From positions 1 through 9,918 of the forward strand of contig CAMASZ010000031.1 of NCBI GenBank assembly GCA_945861125.1: a DNA stretch of 9,918 nucleotides. Reading direction: 5' to 3'. The translations under genes and the position numbers were made by a program. Positions 1 through 7,015 of this stretch are shown one piece after another. The notes beneath the pieces are model-generated. The model saw only the letters and a list, made by a program, of their open reading frames with translations, was not told the origin of the DNA and ran no database searches. Within the stretch, counting starts at the first letter, position 1, and every line of letters begins with the position of its first letter. Source of the stretch: Rickettsia typhi (GTDB lineage Bacteria > Pseudomonadota > Alphaproteobacteria > Rickettsiales > UBA1997).

Positions 1-1072
1 TGGGACGAATTGCTTCATGAGCTTCTTGAGCATTTTTAACTTTGCTTTTAAAAATATTTGGAGTTTGTGGCAAATACTCATCACCGTACAAGTTTATAAT
101 TTTATTACGAGCCTCAATTATTGCTTCCTTAGAAACATCTATTGAGTCAGTTCTCATATAGGTAATTAAACCTTGAGAAATTCCGTCTATTTCTATTCCT
201 TCGTAAAGTTTTTGAGCTATTAACATTGTTTTAGAAGTTGAAAATCCTAGCTTTCTTGCGGCCTCTTGTTGCAAAGATGAAGTTATAAATGGAGGATAAG
301 AACGACGCTTAGCTTGTTTTTTAGTAATTGAAGAAACATAGAATTTTTTATTAATCAAATTTTGCTTGATTATATTGGCTTCTTCTTGATTAATTATTGA
401 AAATTTTTCTAGCTTTTTATTGCTTATTTCAAATATGACCGCTTGAAACTCTGCGCCACTAGTATTTTCTAGATTAACCTTAATATCCCAATATTCTTGA
501 GTTTTAAAAGATTCTATCTCTTCTTCTCGATCACATATCAAACGAAGAGCCACTGACTGAACTCTTCCGGCAGATCTACTACCCGGTAACTTACGCCATA
601 AAACTGGCGATAATGTGAAACCAACCAAGTAATCAAGAGCTCTTCTTGCTTGTTGAGAATTTACTAAATCCATATCTATTTGCCTAGGATTCTTGATGGC
701 TTCAAGAATAGAATTTTTTGTTATAGCATTAAAAACAACTCTTTCAATTTTTGTTGAAGATTTTATGGCTTTTTTTTGCTTCAACACTTCTAAAATATGC
801 CATGCTATTGACTCCCCTTCCCTATCTGGATCTGGAGCTAGAATAATTTTTTGGCATGATTTTGCTTTATCAACTATTAATTTTACCTGCTTCGAAGCTT
901 TAGAAGAAACTTCATAATGCATTTCAAAATTTTTTTTAGTATCAACAGAACCATCTTTACTTGGTAAATCACGAATATGTCCAAAAGATGCTATTACACT
1001 ATAACCAGCGCCAAGATATTTTGAGATTGTTTTTGCTTTTGCAGGAGATTCAACTATAAGGAGGTTTTTCAT
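1..1072 (-). CDS. topA: DNA topoisomerase I, N-terminal 357 residues (cut by window edge)
   Basis: Type IA topoisomerase that relaxes negatively supercoiled DNA through a transient 5'-phosphotyrosine bond. My translation of the minus strand from the ATG at 1072 starts MKNLLIVESPAKAKTI, the TOPRIM opening with catalytic Glu8. The TOPRIM acidic motif DPDREGE lies at residues 81-87 (D81, D83, E85). QARRALDYLVGF is at 141-152 and SAGRVQS at 167-173. The active-site motif TYMRTDS at 304-310 contains the nucleophile Tyr305, and the HEAIRP motif ends the visible part. No frameshift or stop is seen in 357 codons. The rest of the core and any C-terminal zinc-binding domains lie to the left of the window. 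The start is 15 bases after the infA stop codon, so the two genes are probably co-transcribed. Identification is secure. Confidence 0.97.
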   Translation of the reverse strand, partial: MKNLLIVESPAKAKTISKYLGAGYSVIASFGHIRDLPSKDGSVDTKKNFEMHYEVSSKASKQVKLIVDKAKSCQKIILAPDPDREGESIAWHILEVLKQKKAIKSSTKIERVVFNAITKNSILEAIKNPRQIDMDLVNSQQARRALDYLVGFTLSPVLWRKLPGSRSAGRVQSVALRLICDREEEIESFKTQEYWDIKVNLENTSGAEFQAVIFEISNKKLEKFSIINQEEANIIKQNLINKKFYVSSITKKQAKRRSYPPFITSSLQQEAARKLGFSTSKTMLIAQKLYEGIEIDGISQGLITYMRTDSIDVSKEAIIEARNKIINLYGDEYLPQTPNIFKSKVKNAQEAHEAIRP

Positions 1073-1087
1073 TTTTACTTAAATCAA

Positions 1088-1306
1088 TTATACATTTCTT
1101 CTAACTATTCTGCCTTTGCTTAAATCATATGTTGTCATTTCTACTTCAACCTTATCACCCTTAAGTATACGTATTTTGTTTTTGCGAATTTTACCAGAAG
1201 CATGAGCAATAATTACATGACCATTTTCTAATTCAACACGAAAAATCGTATTAGGTAAAACCTCGACTACAATTCCATTCATTGTAAGCAAATCTTCTTT
1301 GGGCAT
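1088..1306 (-). CDS. infA: Translation initiation factor IF-1
   Basis: A 72-residue single OB-fold protein that binds the 30S A site during initiation and works with IF-2 and IF-3. The length is exactly that of the family. Typical landmarks are MPKEDLL at the start, the VVEVLPN and FRVELENGH block at about residues 13-30, [15 protein letters not shown] at 35-49, [13 protein letters not shown] at about 50-62, and the basic tail GRIVRRNV. The start codon is an ATG with no Shine-Dalgarno sequence upstream. It lies 93 bases downstream of metF and 15 bases upstream of topA on the same strand. The metF-infA gap may hold its own promoter. An infA-topA pair is not the arrangement I would expect in free-living Alphaproteobacteria. 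Identification is secure. Confidence 0.97.
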   Translation of the reverse strand: MPKEDLLTMNGIVVEVLPNTIFRVELENGHVIIAHASGKIRKNKIRILKGDKVEVEMTTYDLSKGRIVRRNV

Positions 1307-1326
1307 AGATGGTATGATTTATTTTT

Positions 1327-1332
1327 ATTATA
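1327..1332 (-). promoter_or_regulatory. Possible -10 box for infA-topA
   Basis: The minus strand reads TATAAT here, about 20 bases before the infA start. No good -35 hexamer sits 16-18 bases upstream. A second, weaker pair in the same gap is TTGAAT (1398-1403) with TATAAC (1377-1382), but its spacer is only 15 bases. In DNA this A+T-rich such matches arise easily by chance. The support is the 93-base gap itself, much longer than other gaps in the gene run. Confidence 0.25.
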
Positions 1333-1399
1333 ATTTGATCTAAAGATTAGAAATGGTACTAGTAATTTAGTAAGATGTTATAATAAAGCTTGATATAAT

Positions 1400-2308
1400 T
1401 CAATTGTTTAATTCTCTAATGCCTAAAACATGGCAAATTGCGAGGGTTAATTCGGCTCTATTTAAAGTATAAAAATGAAAATTATCAATTCCTTGATTAT
1501 AGATAATTCTACATAATTCAGTTGCTACGATTCCAGCTACTAAATGTCTTGTATCATGTCTTTCATCAAGATTATCAAAAATATTTTCCATCCATTTTGG
1601 AATTAAAGCGCCACACATTTTAGAAAAATGCTTTACTTGTTTAACATTAGTTACCGGAAGTATTCCTGGAATTATCGGAACATTAATATTTTTACTTCGA
1701 CATTTATCAACAAATCTTAAAAAAACATCAGAATCAAAGAAAAACTGAGTAATAATACGATCCGCTCCGGCGTCAACTTTGGCTTTCAGATTTTCAATAT
1801 CTTCTTCTAATGTTCTTGATTCTGGATGTTTTTCTGGATATCCTGCAACTGAAATTTCAAAATTTATACCGTCTTTACTCATCAATTTTATTGCTTCAAC
1901 CAATTCATTAGCATGCTTATATCCATCTGGATGAAGTTGATAATTAGGACTAGAAGCTGGCATATCACCCCTTAGAGCAACAATGTGACGAACACCAATT
2001 TTCCAATAAGAACGAAGTATTTCATCAATCTGCCCTCTTGATGCCGAAATACAGGTTAAATGCGAAGCTGGGGTTAGATTGGTTTCGTTAATAATTTTTC
2101 CAATAACCTGATGAGTTCTTTCTCGAGTTGAACCTCCTGCCCCATAGGTTACCGAAACAAAATTAGGTTGAAGATTTTTTAATTTTGATATTGCTTCCCA
2201 TAATTTGATTTCCATTTCTTCATTTTTTGGCGGGAAAAACTCAAAAGAAACACTAATTTTACGATTATTAACAAATATCTCTTCTAATTTGTTAATATAT
2301 TTTTTCAT
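1400..2308 (-). CDS. metF: 5,10-methylenetetrahydrofolate reductase
   Basis: A flavoprotein that reduces 5,10-methylene-THF to 5-methyl-THF, the methyl donor for homocysteine methylation to methionine. It has 302 residues, the usual length of the bacterial TIM-barrel form without the eukaryotic regulatory domain. Visible landmarks are SFEFFPPK at 21-28, with the catalytic Glu at 23, VTYGAGGS at 53-60, ALRGD at 111-115 with the flavin/folate-contacting Asp115, GYPEKHPES at 156-164 and TQFFFD at 187-192. It starts 6 bases after the trxB stop codon, so it is translated from the same transcript and no riboswitch precedes it. No methionine synthase gene is in the window, so methionine synthesis is an inference from the family. 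5-methyl-THF might instead only feed a folate pool or an imported methyl acceptor pathway. Confidence 0.96.
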   Translation of the reverse strand: MKKYINKLEEIFVNNRKISVSFEFFPPKNEEMEIKLWEAISKLKNLQPNFVSVTYGAGGSTRERTHQVIGKIINETNLTPASHLTCISASRGQIDEILRSYWKIGVRHIVALRGDMPASSPNYQLHPDGYKHANELVEAIKLMSKDGINFEISVAGYPEKHPESRTLEEDIENLKAKVDAGADRIITQFFFDSDVFLRFVDKCRSKNINVPIIPGILPVTNVKQVKHFSKMCGALIPKWMENIFDNLDERHDTRHLVAGIVATELCRIIYNQGIDNFHFYTLNRAELTLAICHVLGIRELNN

Positions 2309-2314
2309 ATAACT

Positions 2315-3256
2315 CTAGTGTGATAAATATTTTTCTACTTCTAATGCTGCCATACATCCAGTTCCAGCTGCGGTTACCGCTTGACGATATATTTTATCTT
2401 GAATATCTCCAGCAGCATATATTCCTGAAATATTAGTAGCGGTAGAATTTGGCTTTGTAATTAAATAACCTTCAGCATCAATTTCGATACCGCTATTTTT
2501 AAAAATATCAGAATTTGGCTTATGTCCAATAGCAATAAAAATACCATCAATCTTAATATTTTTAATTGAACCATCAATGATATTTTTCAAATCTGCACTA
2601 GTTACAAATTTAGGATTTTCATTTCCAATAACTTCTTGAAGGGTATGATTCCAAATAACTTCAATTTTTTTATTAGCAAATAATCGATCTTGTAAAATTT
2701 TTTCACCACGAAATTTATCGCGACGATGCACAATATAAACTTTTGAAGCATGATTAGTCAAATACAAAGCCTCTTCCATTGCGCTATTACCCCCACCAAC
2801 AACCATTACTTCTTTATTTCTAAAAAAGAAACCATCACAAGTTGCACAACCAGATACACCAAAACCTTGATATTTTTTTTCAGATTCTATTCCAAGCCAC
2901 CTAGCTTGGGCACCGGTACATATAATTATTGCATCAGATTCATAAATATCACCAGATTCACCGAATAATTTGAACGGCTTATTAGAAAAATCAACTTTTG
3001 TAATATGGTCAAAAATAATGCTGGTTCCAACATGAGTAGCTTGTTTCTCCATTTGCTCCATAAGCCATGGACCTTGAATTGCAGTAGCAAATCCAGGAAA
3101 ATTTTCTACATCAGTAGTAATTGTTAACTGACCACCAGGCTGATTGCCATTAATTAAAATTGGTTTTAGATTAGCTCGAGCACAGTAAATTGCCGCCGTA
3201 TACCCAGCAGGACCAGAGCCAATTACAATTACTTTAGTTTTTATAATATTTGCCAT
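2315..3256 (-). CDS. trxB: Thioredoxin-disulfide reductase
   Basis: A cytosolic FAD enzyme that passes electrons from NADPH to thioredoxin. It has 313 residues, the low-molecular-weight bacterial type. An N-terminal FAD-binding GSGPAG is at 13-18, followed by QPGGQL at 39-44. The redox-active CATC is at 137-140. The NADPH-binding GGGNSA is at 154-159, followed by HRRDKFR at 177-183, the HRRxxxR signature for the NADPH phosphate. The second FAD motif AAGD is at 281-284, followed by RQAVTAAGTG at 291-300. All key residues are present. The CATC motif and TrxB layout argue against a ferredoxin-NADP reductase, which lacks the cysteines. It sits 8 bases after fabG and 6 bases before metF. Confidence 0.97.
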   Translation of the reverse strand: MANIIKTKVIVIGSGPAGYTAAIYCARANLKPILINGNQPGGQLTITTDVENFPGFATAIQGPWLMEQMEKQATHVGTSIIFDHITKVDFSNKPFKLFGESGDIYESDAIIICTGAQARWLGIESEKKYQGFGVSGCATCDGFFFRNKEVMVVGGGNSAMEEALYLTNHASKVYIVHRRDKFRGEKILQDRLFANKKIEVIWNHTLQEVIGNENPKFVTSADLKNIIDGSIKNIKIDGIFIAIGHKPNSDIFKNSGIEIDAEGYLITKPNSTATNISGIYAAGDIQDKIYRQAVTAAGTGCMAALEVEKYLSH

Positions 3257-3264
3257 AGATAAAA

Positions 3265-4002
3265 TTAATTCATGAACATTCCGCCATTTACATGCAGAGT
3301 ATTTCCAGTAATGTAAGATGCTTCTGCACTAGCAAGAAAAACTACTGCACTGGCAATTTCGGATGCTAAACCCATTCTACCAGCTGGAATTTTAGAAATT
3401 ATTGTTGTCTTTTGTTGTTCATTTAAAATTTCAGTCATTGGACTTTGAATAAAACCCGGTGCAACACAGTTAACGGTTACATCACGCGAAGCTACCTCTT
3501 GAGCAAGAGATTTAGTCATTCCAATTATTCCAGCTTTTGAAGCTACATAATTACATTGTCCAGGATTACCAGTAACACCCACCACAGAAGCGATATTAAT
3601 TATTCTGCCATTTTTTCGACGAAGCATTTTTTTTATTGCGCTACGATTTAAAACAAAAGTTGATTTTAAATTAACGTCTATTACCTGTTCAAAATCCTCA
3701 TCTTTCATTCTTAAAATTAAATTGTCTTTAGTAATTCCGGCATTACAAACCAAAATGTCAATCTGACCAACCAATTCTTCAGCCTTATCAAACAATAATT
3801 CTACTTGCGCTTTATTAGAAAGATTACAGGCTATATGTTTTGTATCGTTATTCAATTGCATAGCTAATTGCTTAAGCTTTTCTTCATTAGTTCCTGAGAT
3901 CACAATTTTAGCACCTTGTTGAATTAATGCTTTGGCAATTTCTGAACCTATACCACCTGTAGCTCCAGTTACTAAAGCATTTTTTCCATTAATTTTGAAC
4001 AT
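3265..4002 (-). CDS. fabG: 3-oxoacyl-[acyl-carrier-protein] reductase
   Basis: An NADPH-dependent short-chain dehydrogenase that reduces beta-ketoacyl-ACP in each round of type II fatty-acid elongation. It has 245 residues, the usual length. The cofactor motif TGATGGIG is at 12-19, NAG at 87-89, and the active-site tetrad is Asn111, Ser139, Tyr152 and Lys156 (YVASK). APGFIQSPMT at 181-190 and TGNTLHVNGGM near the C-terminus are typical of FabG rather than of other short-chain dehydrogenases. No fabD, acpP or fabF gene is adjacent here, unlike the cluster common in many Alphaproteobacteria. A different short-chain dehydrogenase specificity is possible but less likely. It precedes trxB by 8 bases and follows cvpA by 37. 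Confidence 0.93.
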   Translation of the reverse strand: MFKINGKNALVTGATGGIGSEIAKALIQQGAKIVISGTNEEKLKQLAMQLNNDTKHIACNLSNKAQVELLFDKAEELVGQIDILVCNAGITKDNLILRMKDEDFEQVIDVNLKSTFVLNRSAIKKMLRRKNGRIINIASVVGVTGNPGQCNYVASKAGIIGMTKSLAQEVASRDVTVNCVAPGFIQSPMTEILNEQQKTTIISKIPAGRMGLASEIASAVVFLASAEASYITGNTLHVNGGMFMN

Positions 4003-4039
4003 AAATTTTAAAAAATTAAATTGAAGTCTATAGAAATAT

Positions 4040-4777
4040 TTATTTGTTTATTATATCAATCAATCTTTCCATTTTCTGAATATCATTTTTTTTATAACCA
4101 GAATTTTTTTCTTGGGGATTTTCTTCCTCCTGCAAAGGCTTTTTAATTAAATCTTGCTCAATAATATCATTAGCCTTTTCTTCAACAATTTCGTTAACTT
4201 TATTTTCTAATAATTTTTGATCTGAAATAATTTTTTGAAAATTTTTACTTACAGAATTAAAAACACCATTAACAACCGGATCAACAATCCTACCAGAAGT
4301 TTTTATAATTCCATAACATTTTGCTTCTTTTATGAAAACTGGGGTATCTTTCTGATAATCAATTGGTTTATTATTAGCAATTAAAAATTTATAGATGGTG
4401 AAATAAAGCGAATAAAAAAGCCCAAAAACTAAAAGACTCTTACCAACTGCAAAAGCTATCCCCATTATTTTGTCAAGCCATTTTGGAAAATTTTCTTTAA
4501 TTGTAGTTGATAATCCCGAAGTTGAAAAGGCAATAGCTAAAAAACATATAGTAAATAAAATGGTTCTAAGGAATATATCTAAAGCTATCTTACTAGAAAA
4601 GTAGGGAGAAAGAGGCTCTATAAGCAATGGTGTTAAATAATATGATATCAAAAAAGATATTATCCAATTTAAAATAGAAAAAATTTCTTTTACAAAGCCA
4701 CGAAAGAAGGCAATTAATACAAAAGTCAAAGTTATTGAAAAAAATATTATATCTAAAACGTTAAAAGTTGTTGCCAT
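4040..4777 (-). CDS. cvpA: CvpA family membrane protein
   Basis: An inner-membrane protein of the CvpA family, named for its role in colicin V production in E. coli. The general function is unsettled, with links to envelope homeostasis. Residues 1-130 hold four likely transmembrane segments, at about 7-28, 33-56, 65-88 and 104-128. The GFVKEIFSILNWIISFLIS stretch at 27-45 and the MGIAFAVGKSLL stretch at 105-116 are the parts I recognise as CvpA-like. The remaining residues form a hydrophilic, Lys/Glu-rich tail that may reach into the cytoplasm and is poorly conserved in the family. It starts 3 bases after the coq9 stop codon, which suggests translational coupling. Family assignment rests on topology and these motifs; the biochemical role cannot be read from sequence. 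Confidence 0.8.
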   Translation of the reverse strand: MATTFNVLDIIFFSITLTFVLIAFFRGFVKEIFSILNWIISFLISYYLTPLLIEPLSPYFSSKIALDIFLRTILFTICFLAIAFSTSGLSTTIKENFPKWLDKIMGIAFAVGKSLLVFGLFYSLYFTIYKFLIANNKPIDYQKDTPVFIKEAKCYGIIKTSGRIVDPVVNGVFNSVSKNFQKIISDQKLLENKVNEIVEEKANDIIEQDLIKKPLQEEENPQEKNSGYKKNDIQKMERLIDIINK

Positions 4778-4780
4778 ATT

Positions 4781-5515
4781 TTATTTATTTATAAGTCTTA
4801 TAAATGGTAATTTTTTTAGAGAATCTTTTATTGATTCAAAACTAATATCTTTATTGCAAAATTCTAGGTCAAGTTCAGAAAATTTAGAGTTTGCAAAAGA
4901 CTTGAATTTTGATTTTAGTTTTTCAAATTTCATTACTTTTTCAATCTCTTTATCGATTAGCAATTTAGTTTCACTTAATTCATCTGAATTATCATTTAGG
5001 AATTTTGATAAAACTCTAATAATAATTTTAGACAGAATTAATCTTTTGGTATAAAAATTATAATCAGTAGAGCTATCTTTTATTGATAACCAAATAAAAT
5101 CAGCTATTAAATAACTTGATTTCATTGCTGTTGCAACCGGTCTTACACCTACATTTATATTGCAAAGGTTTTTAGGGTCTAGATAAAAATTGATCAATCT
5201 CCTTATTGCGATCTTATTATTTTTTTCTATGATAAAGCGATTATAAAGAAAGATCAAGATTTTCTCGCGAATTTTTTTTTGATGAAAGTTTTCAATTTTT
5301 AAAATTTCATCATAAGTTTTTTGATTGTTATAACTAATAAAGAATTCTGCAAGATCAATAATTCCATTTTCAAAAATTATTTTTTGATATGAAGGATTAA
5401 TTTCTGATTCTTCAAATGCTTGAATCATGGCTTTTTCTGACCATCCTTCTGTCTCAGATATTTTTAAAAAATTCTTTAAAATTTTTTCTTTATTTTTGTA
5501 AGAATCTATTAACAC
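4781..5515 (-). CDS. COQ9 family ubiquinone biosynthesis protein (GTG start)
   Basis: COQ9 binds lipid and supports the COQ7 hydroxylation step of ubiquinone synthesis in mitochondria; alphaproteobacterial relatives are assumed to do the same. The 244-residue protein shows the family pattern: GWSEKAMIQAF at 24-34, FENGIIDLAEFFI at 48-60, and the diagnostic DSSTDYNFYTKR at 147-158. This is followed by a helical stretch ending in EIEKVMKFEKLKSKFK at 190-205. The start codon is GTG at 5513-5515. An in-frame TAA lies just upstream and the next Met is residue 30, inside the conserved region, so GTG is the only start that keeps the N-terminus. It is the first gene of the coq9-cvpA-fabG-trxB-metF run. 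A palindromic element begins 18 bases upstream, so the promoter lies in or beyond that element. Confidence 0.88.
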   Translation of the reverse strand: MLIDSYKNKEKILKNFLKISETEGWSEKAMIQAFEESEINPSYQKIIFENGIIDLAEFFISYNNQKTYDEILKIENFHQKKIREKILIFLYNRFIIEKNNKIAIRRLINFYLDPKNLCNINVGVRPVATAMKSSYLIADFIWLSIKDSSTDYNFYTKRLILSKIIIRVLSKFLNDNSDELSETKLLIDKEIEKVMKFEKLKSKFKSFANSKFSELDLEFCNKDISFESIKDSLKKLPFIRLINK

Positions 5516-5532
5516 AAATTAAAAATAAATTA

Positions 5533-5676
5533 TGGCACTGTCGCAAATCAAGTTTTTTTAAGAAATTTTTATGATTATAAAATTTTTGAAAGGTAAGCGT
5601 ACCTAGATGTACGTGCGTTTCAAAAATTTTAGAATTGTGAAAATTTCAACAAAAAAGTTGATTTGCGACAGTGCCA
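5533..5676. mobile_element. 144-base palindromic MITE-like element with 19-base terminal inverted repeats
   Basis: The left end TGGCACTGTCGCAAATCAA (5533-5551) is the exact reverse complement of 5658-5676. After one mismatch the pairing continues for six A/T bases. Inner arms (around 5578-5592 and 5616-5632) pair again, and the centre holds GTAC at 5599-5602 and 5608-5611 around CTAGA. The element is therefore nearly one long hairpin with no coding capacity. The same TTA flanks both sides (5530-5532 and 5677-5679). If the ends are taken as GGCACTG, the flanking repeat is instead ATTAT (5529-5533 and 5676-5680). The termini resemble those of IS6-family insertion sequences (IS26 ends GGCACTGTTGCAAA), but no 8-base target duplication is seen. 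It is probably a non-autonomous derivative whose transposase lies elsewhere, if it still exists. Confidence 0.8.
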
Positions 5677-5692
5677 TTATTAAAACTATAAT
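5663..5692 (+). promoter_or_regulatory. Candidate promoter for argD-mrp reading out of the palindromic element
   Basis: TTGCGA at 5663-5668 lies inside the right terminal inverted repeat, followed by an 18-base spacer and a perfect TATAAT at 5687-5692. This would start transcription near 5700 and give argD a leader of roughly 125 bases. The -35 box matches the sigma-70 consensus at four of six positions. The signal is plausible but could be chance in A+T-rich DNA. Confidence 0.35.
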
Positions 5693-5730
5693 TTTAAATT
5701 AAAAGGTTTTGGTTAAAAATCTATAAAAAA

Positions 5731-5754
5731 CGTGTAGTTGCGTTAGCACGACTT
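5731..5754 (-). repeat. Small repeat, related to the insertion at 9189-9215
   Basis: Read on the minus strand this short stretch is AGTCGTGC, a variable middle, then GCAACTACACG. The unit at 9191-9215 reads AGTCGTGC, a longer middle, then GCAACGACACG. The blocks match except for one base, and the middle is two bases shorter here. The unit is flanked by A-runs (5725-5730 and 5755-5759), as the other copy is flanked by T-rich repeats. Nearby, GTGCTA.CG recurs on the minus strand at about 5772-5780, so a larger decayed repeat may extend to about 5785. Confidence 0.6.
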
Positions 5755-5825
5755 AAAAATAAGTTTCGCATACGTAGCACCAATTACAATGGTATTATTT
5801 ACAAAAAATTAAATTTTTTAATTAA

Positions 5826-7004
5826 ATGATTACTTCATCAAAATTACTACCAGTTCACAAAAGATTTGATATAATATTTTCCCATGGAAAAGGGGTTTAT
5901 CTTTACGATACCAATAACAACAAATATTTAGATTTTGGCTCTGGCATAGCTGTTAACGCACTTGGACACTGCCATCCAAAAATGGTTCAAGCTATTACTA
6001 AGCAAGCTAAAAAACTATGGCACATTTCTAATATATTTAACTCGGAAGAACTAAACAATTATGCCGATAAAATTACCAACGCTACTTTTGCAGATTATGT
6101 ATTTTTTTGCAATTCAGGCGCTGAAAGTATTGAATGCGTTATAAAAATGATTCGAAGATATTTTTTTAGCAAAAATCAATCAAATAAAAATAGAATAATT
6201 ACTTTTACTGGTGCTTTCCACGGCCGAACCATTGCAACAATTTCAGCAGCTGCAAAGAAAAAATATTTAGAAGGTTTTGAACCAGCTCTTCAGGGCTTTG
6301 ATAATGTTGAATTTGGTAATATTGAAGCTGTAAAAAAAGCTATAACTGAAAACACTGCTGGAATATTAATTGAACCAATCCAAGGTGAAGAAGGAATTAG
6401 AGTTGTTGATAAAAAATTTATGCTTCAATTAAGAGAGTTGTGCAATCAAAACAACATGCTTTTAGCACTTGATGAAGTTCAATGCGGAATGGGTAGAACT
6501 GGATTTTTATTTGCTCATCAATATTACAACATAACACCAGATTTAATTGCTACCGCCAAAGCTATTGCCGGAGGTTTTCCGATGGGTGCATGTTTAGCTA
6601 CGAAGGAAGTATCTAGCGCAATGACCGCTGGAGTTCATGGCACAACATATGGAGGCAATCCCTTAGCTATGTCAGTTGCTAATGCGGTTTTTGAAGTAAT
6701 AAATAATCAAAAATTTCTCAAAAAGGTAACAAATAATGGCAATTTTTTAAAAAAAGAATTGGTTAAAATACAAAAACAATATCCAAATATTATTGATGAA
6801 ATCAGAGGAATTGGGCTAATGCTTGGTATTAAGATAAATCAAAATATCGAACATAATGAAGTGGTAAAAGTTTTTATTAAAAATAAACTACTCACCGTTC
6901 CAGCGGGAGAAAATGTTATTAGAATTTTACCACCACTAATTATTAACAAAAACCAAATAAAAGAAGGAATCGAAAAAATTCGTAACGCTATTTCTCACTT
7001 TTAA
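5826..7004 (+). CDS. argD: Acetylornithine / succinyldiaminopimelate aminotransferase
   Basis: A class III pyridoxal-phosphate aminotransferase of 392 residues. ArgD converts N-acetylornithine to its semialdehyde in arginine synthesis; many homologues also act as DapC in the lysine/diaminopimelate pathway. Visible landmarks are YLDFGSGIAVNALGHCHP at 34-51, CNSGAES at 95-101 (phosphate binding), FHGRT at 131-135 with the ring-stacking aromatic Phe131, EPIQGEEG at 183-190, and LDEVQCGMGRTG at 215-226 with Asp216 binding the cofactor ring nitrogen. Lys245 in ATAKAIAGG is the Schiff-base lysine, and TTYGGNP is at 273-279. All catalytic residues are intact. No other arginine gene is adjacent. In a reduced genome the diaminopimelate role for peptidoglycan may be the one kept, but that is inference. 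The start is an ATG without a Shine-Dalgarno sequence. Confidence 0.9.
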   Translation: MITSSKLLPVHKRFDIIFSHGKGVYLYDTNNNKYLDFGSGIAVNALGHCHPKMVQAITKQAKKLWHISNIFNSEELNNYADKITNATFADYVFFCNSGAESIECVIKMIRRYFFSKNQSNKNRIITFTGAFHGRTIATISAAAKKKYLEGFEPALQGFDNVEFGNIEAVKKAITENTAGILIEPIQGEEGIRVVDKKFMLQLRELCNQNNMLLALDEVQCGMGRTGFLFAHQYYNITPDLIATAKAIAGGFPMGACLATKEVSSAMTAGVHGTTYGGNPLAMSVANAVFEVINNQKFLKKVTNNGNFLKKELVKIQKQYPNIIDEIRGIGLMLGIKINQNIEHNEVVKVFIKNKLLTVPAGENVIRILPPLIINKNQIKEGIEKIRNAISHF

Positions 7005-7015
7005 ATTAAAATTAT

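Larger units (their letters stand above)
5516..5825. other. Divergent intergenic region between coq9 and argD
   Basis: This 310-base gap holds the 144-base palindromic element, the small repeat at 5731-5754 and a candidate argD promoter. The remaining bases are A+T-rich with no gene, tRNA or clear terminator. Because coq9 and argD diverge from it, the control signals of both transcripts must lie here, so at least some are inside or beside repeat DNA. Confidence 0.85.

Noticed and set aside
693..917. 74-codon plus-strand open frame
   Set aside because: It lies entirely inside topA on the opposite strand, where the TOPRIM and core motifs are clear; its own translation shows no family resemblance.
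1307..1399. Terminator or riboswitch between metF and infA
   Set aside because: Only a weak five-base stem (TCTAA/TTAGA) is visible, with no T-run and no conserved riboswitch core.
2750..2968. 72-codon plus-strand open frame
   Set aside because: Antisense to trxB over the CATC and NADPH-binding motifs; a shadow of the real gene.
4854..5054. 66-codon plus-strand open frame
   Set aside because: Antisense to the coq9 C-terminal half; Ser/Leu/Asn-rich translation typical of a shadow frame in A+T-rich DNA.
5533..5676. Rho-independent terminator
   Set aside because: Although it is a strong palindrome, it lies between the starts of divergent genes rather than after a stop codon, and the ends are insertion-like.
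5522..5684. IS6-type 8-base target duplication around the 144-base element
   Set aside because: The eight bases on either side differ; only TTA or ATTAT repeats can be read, and short A/T repeats can occur by chance here.
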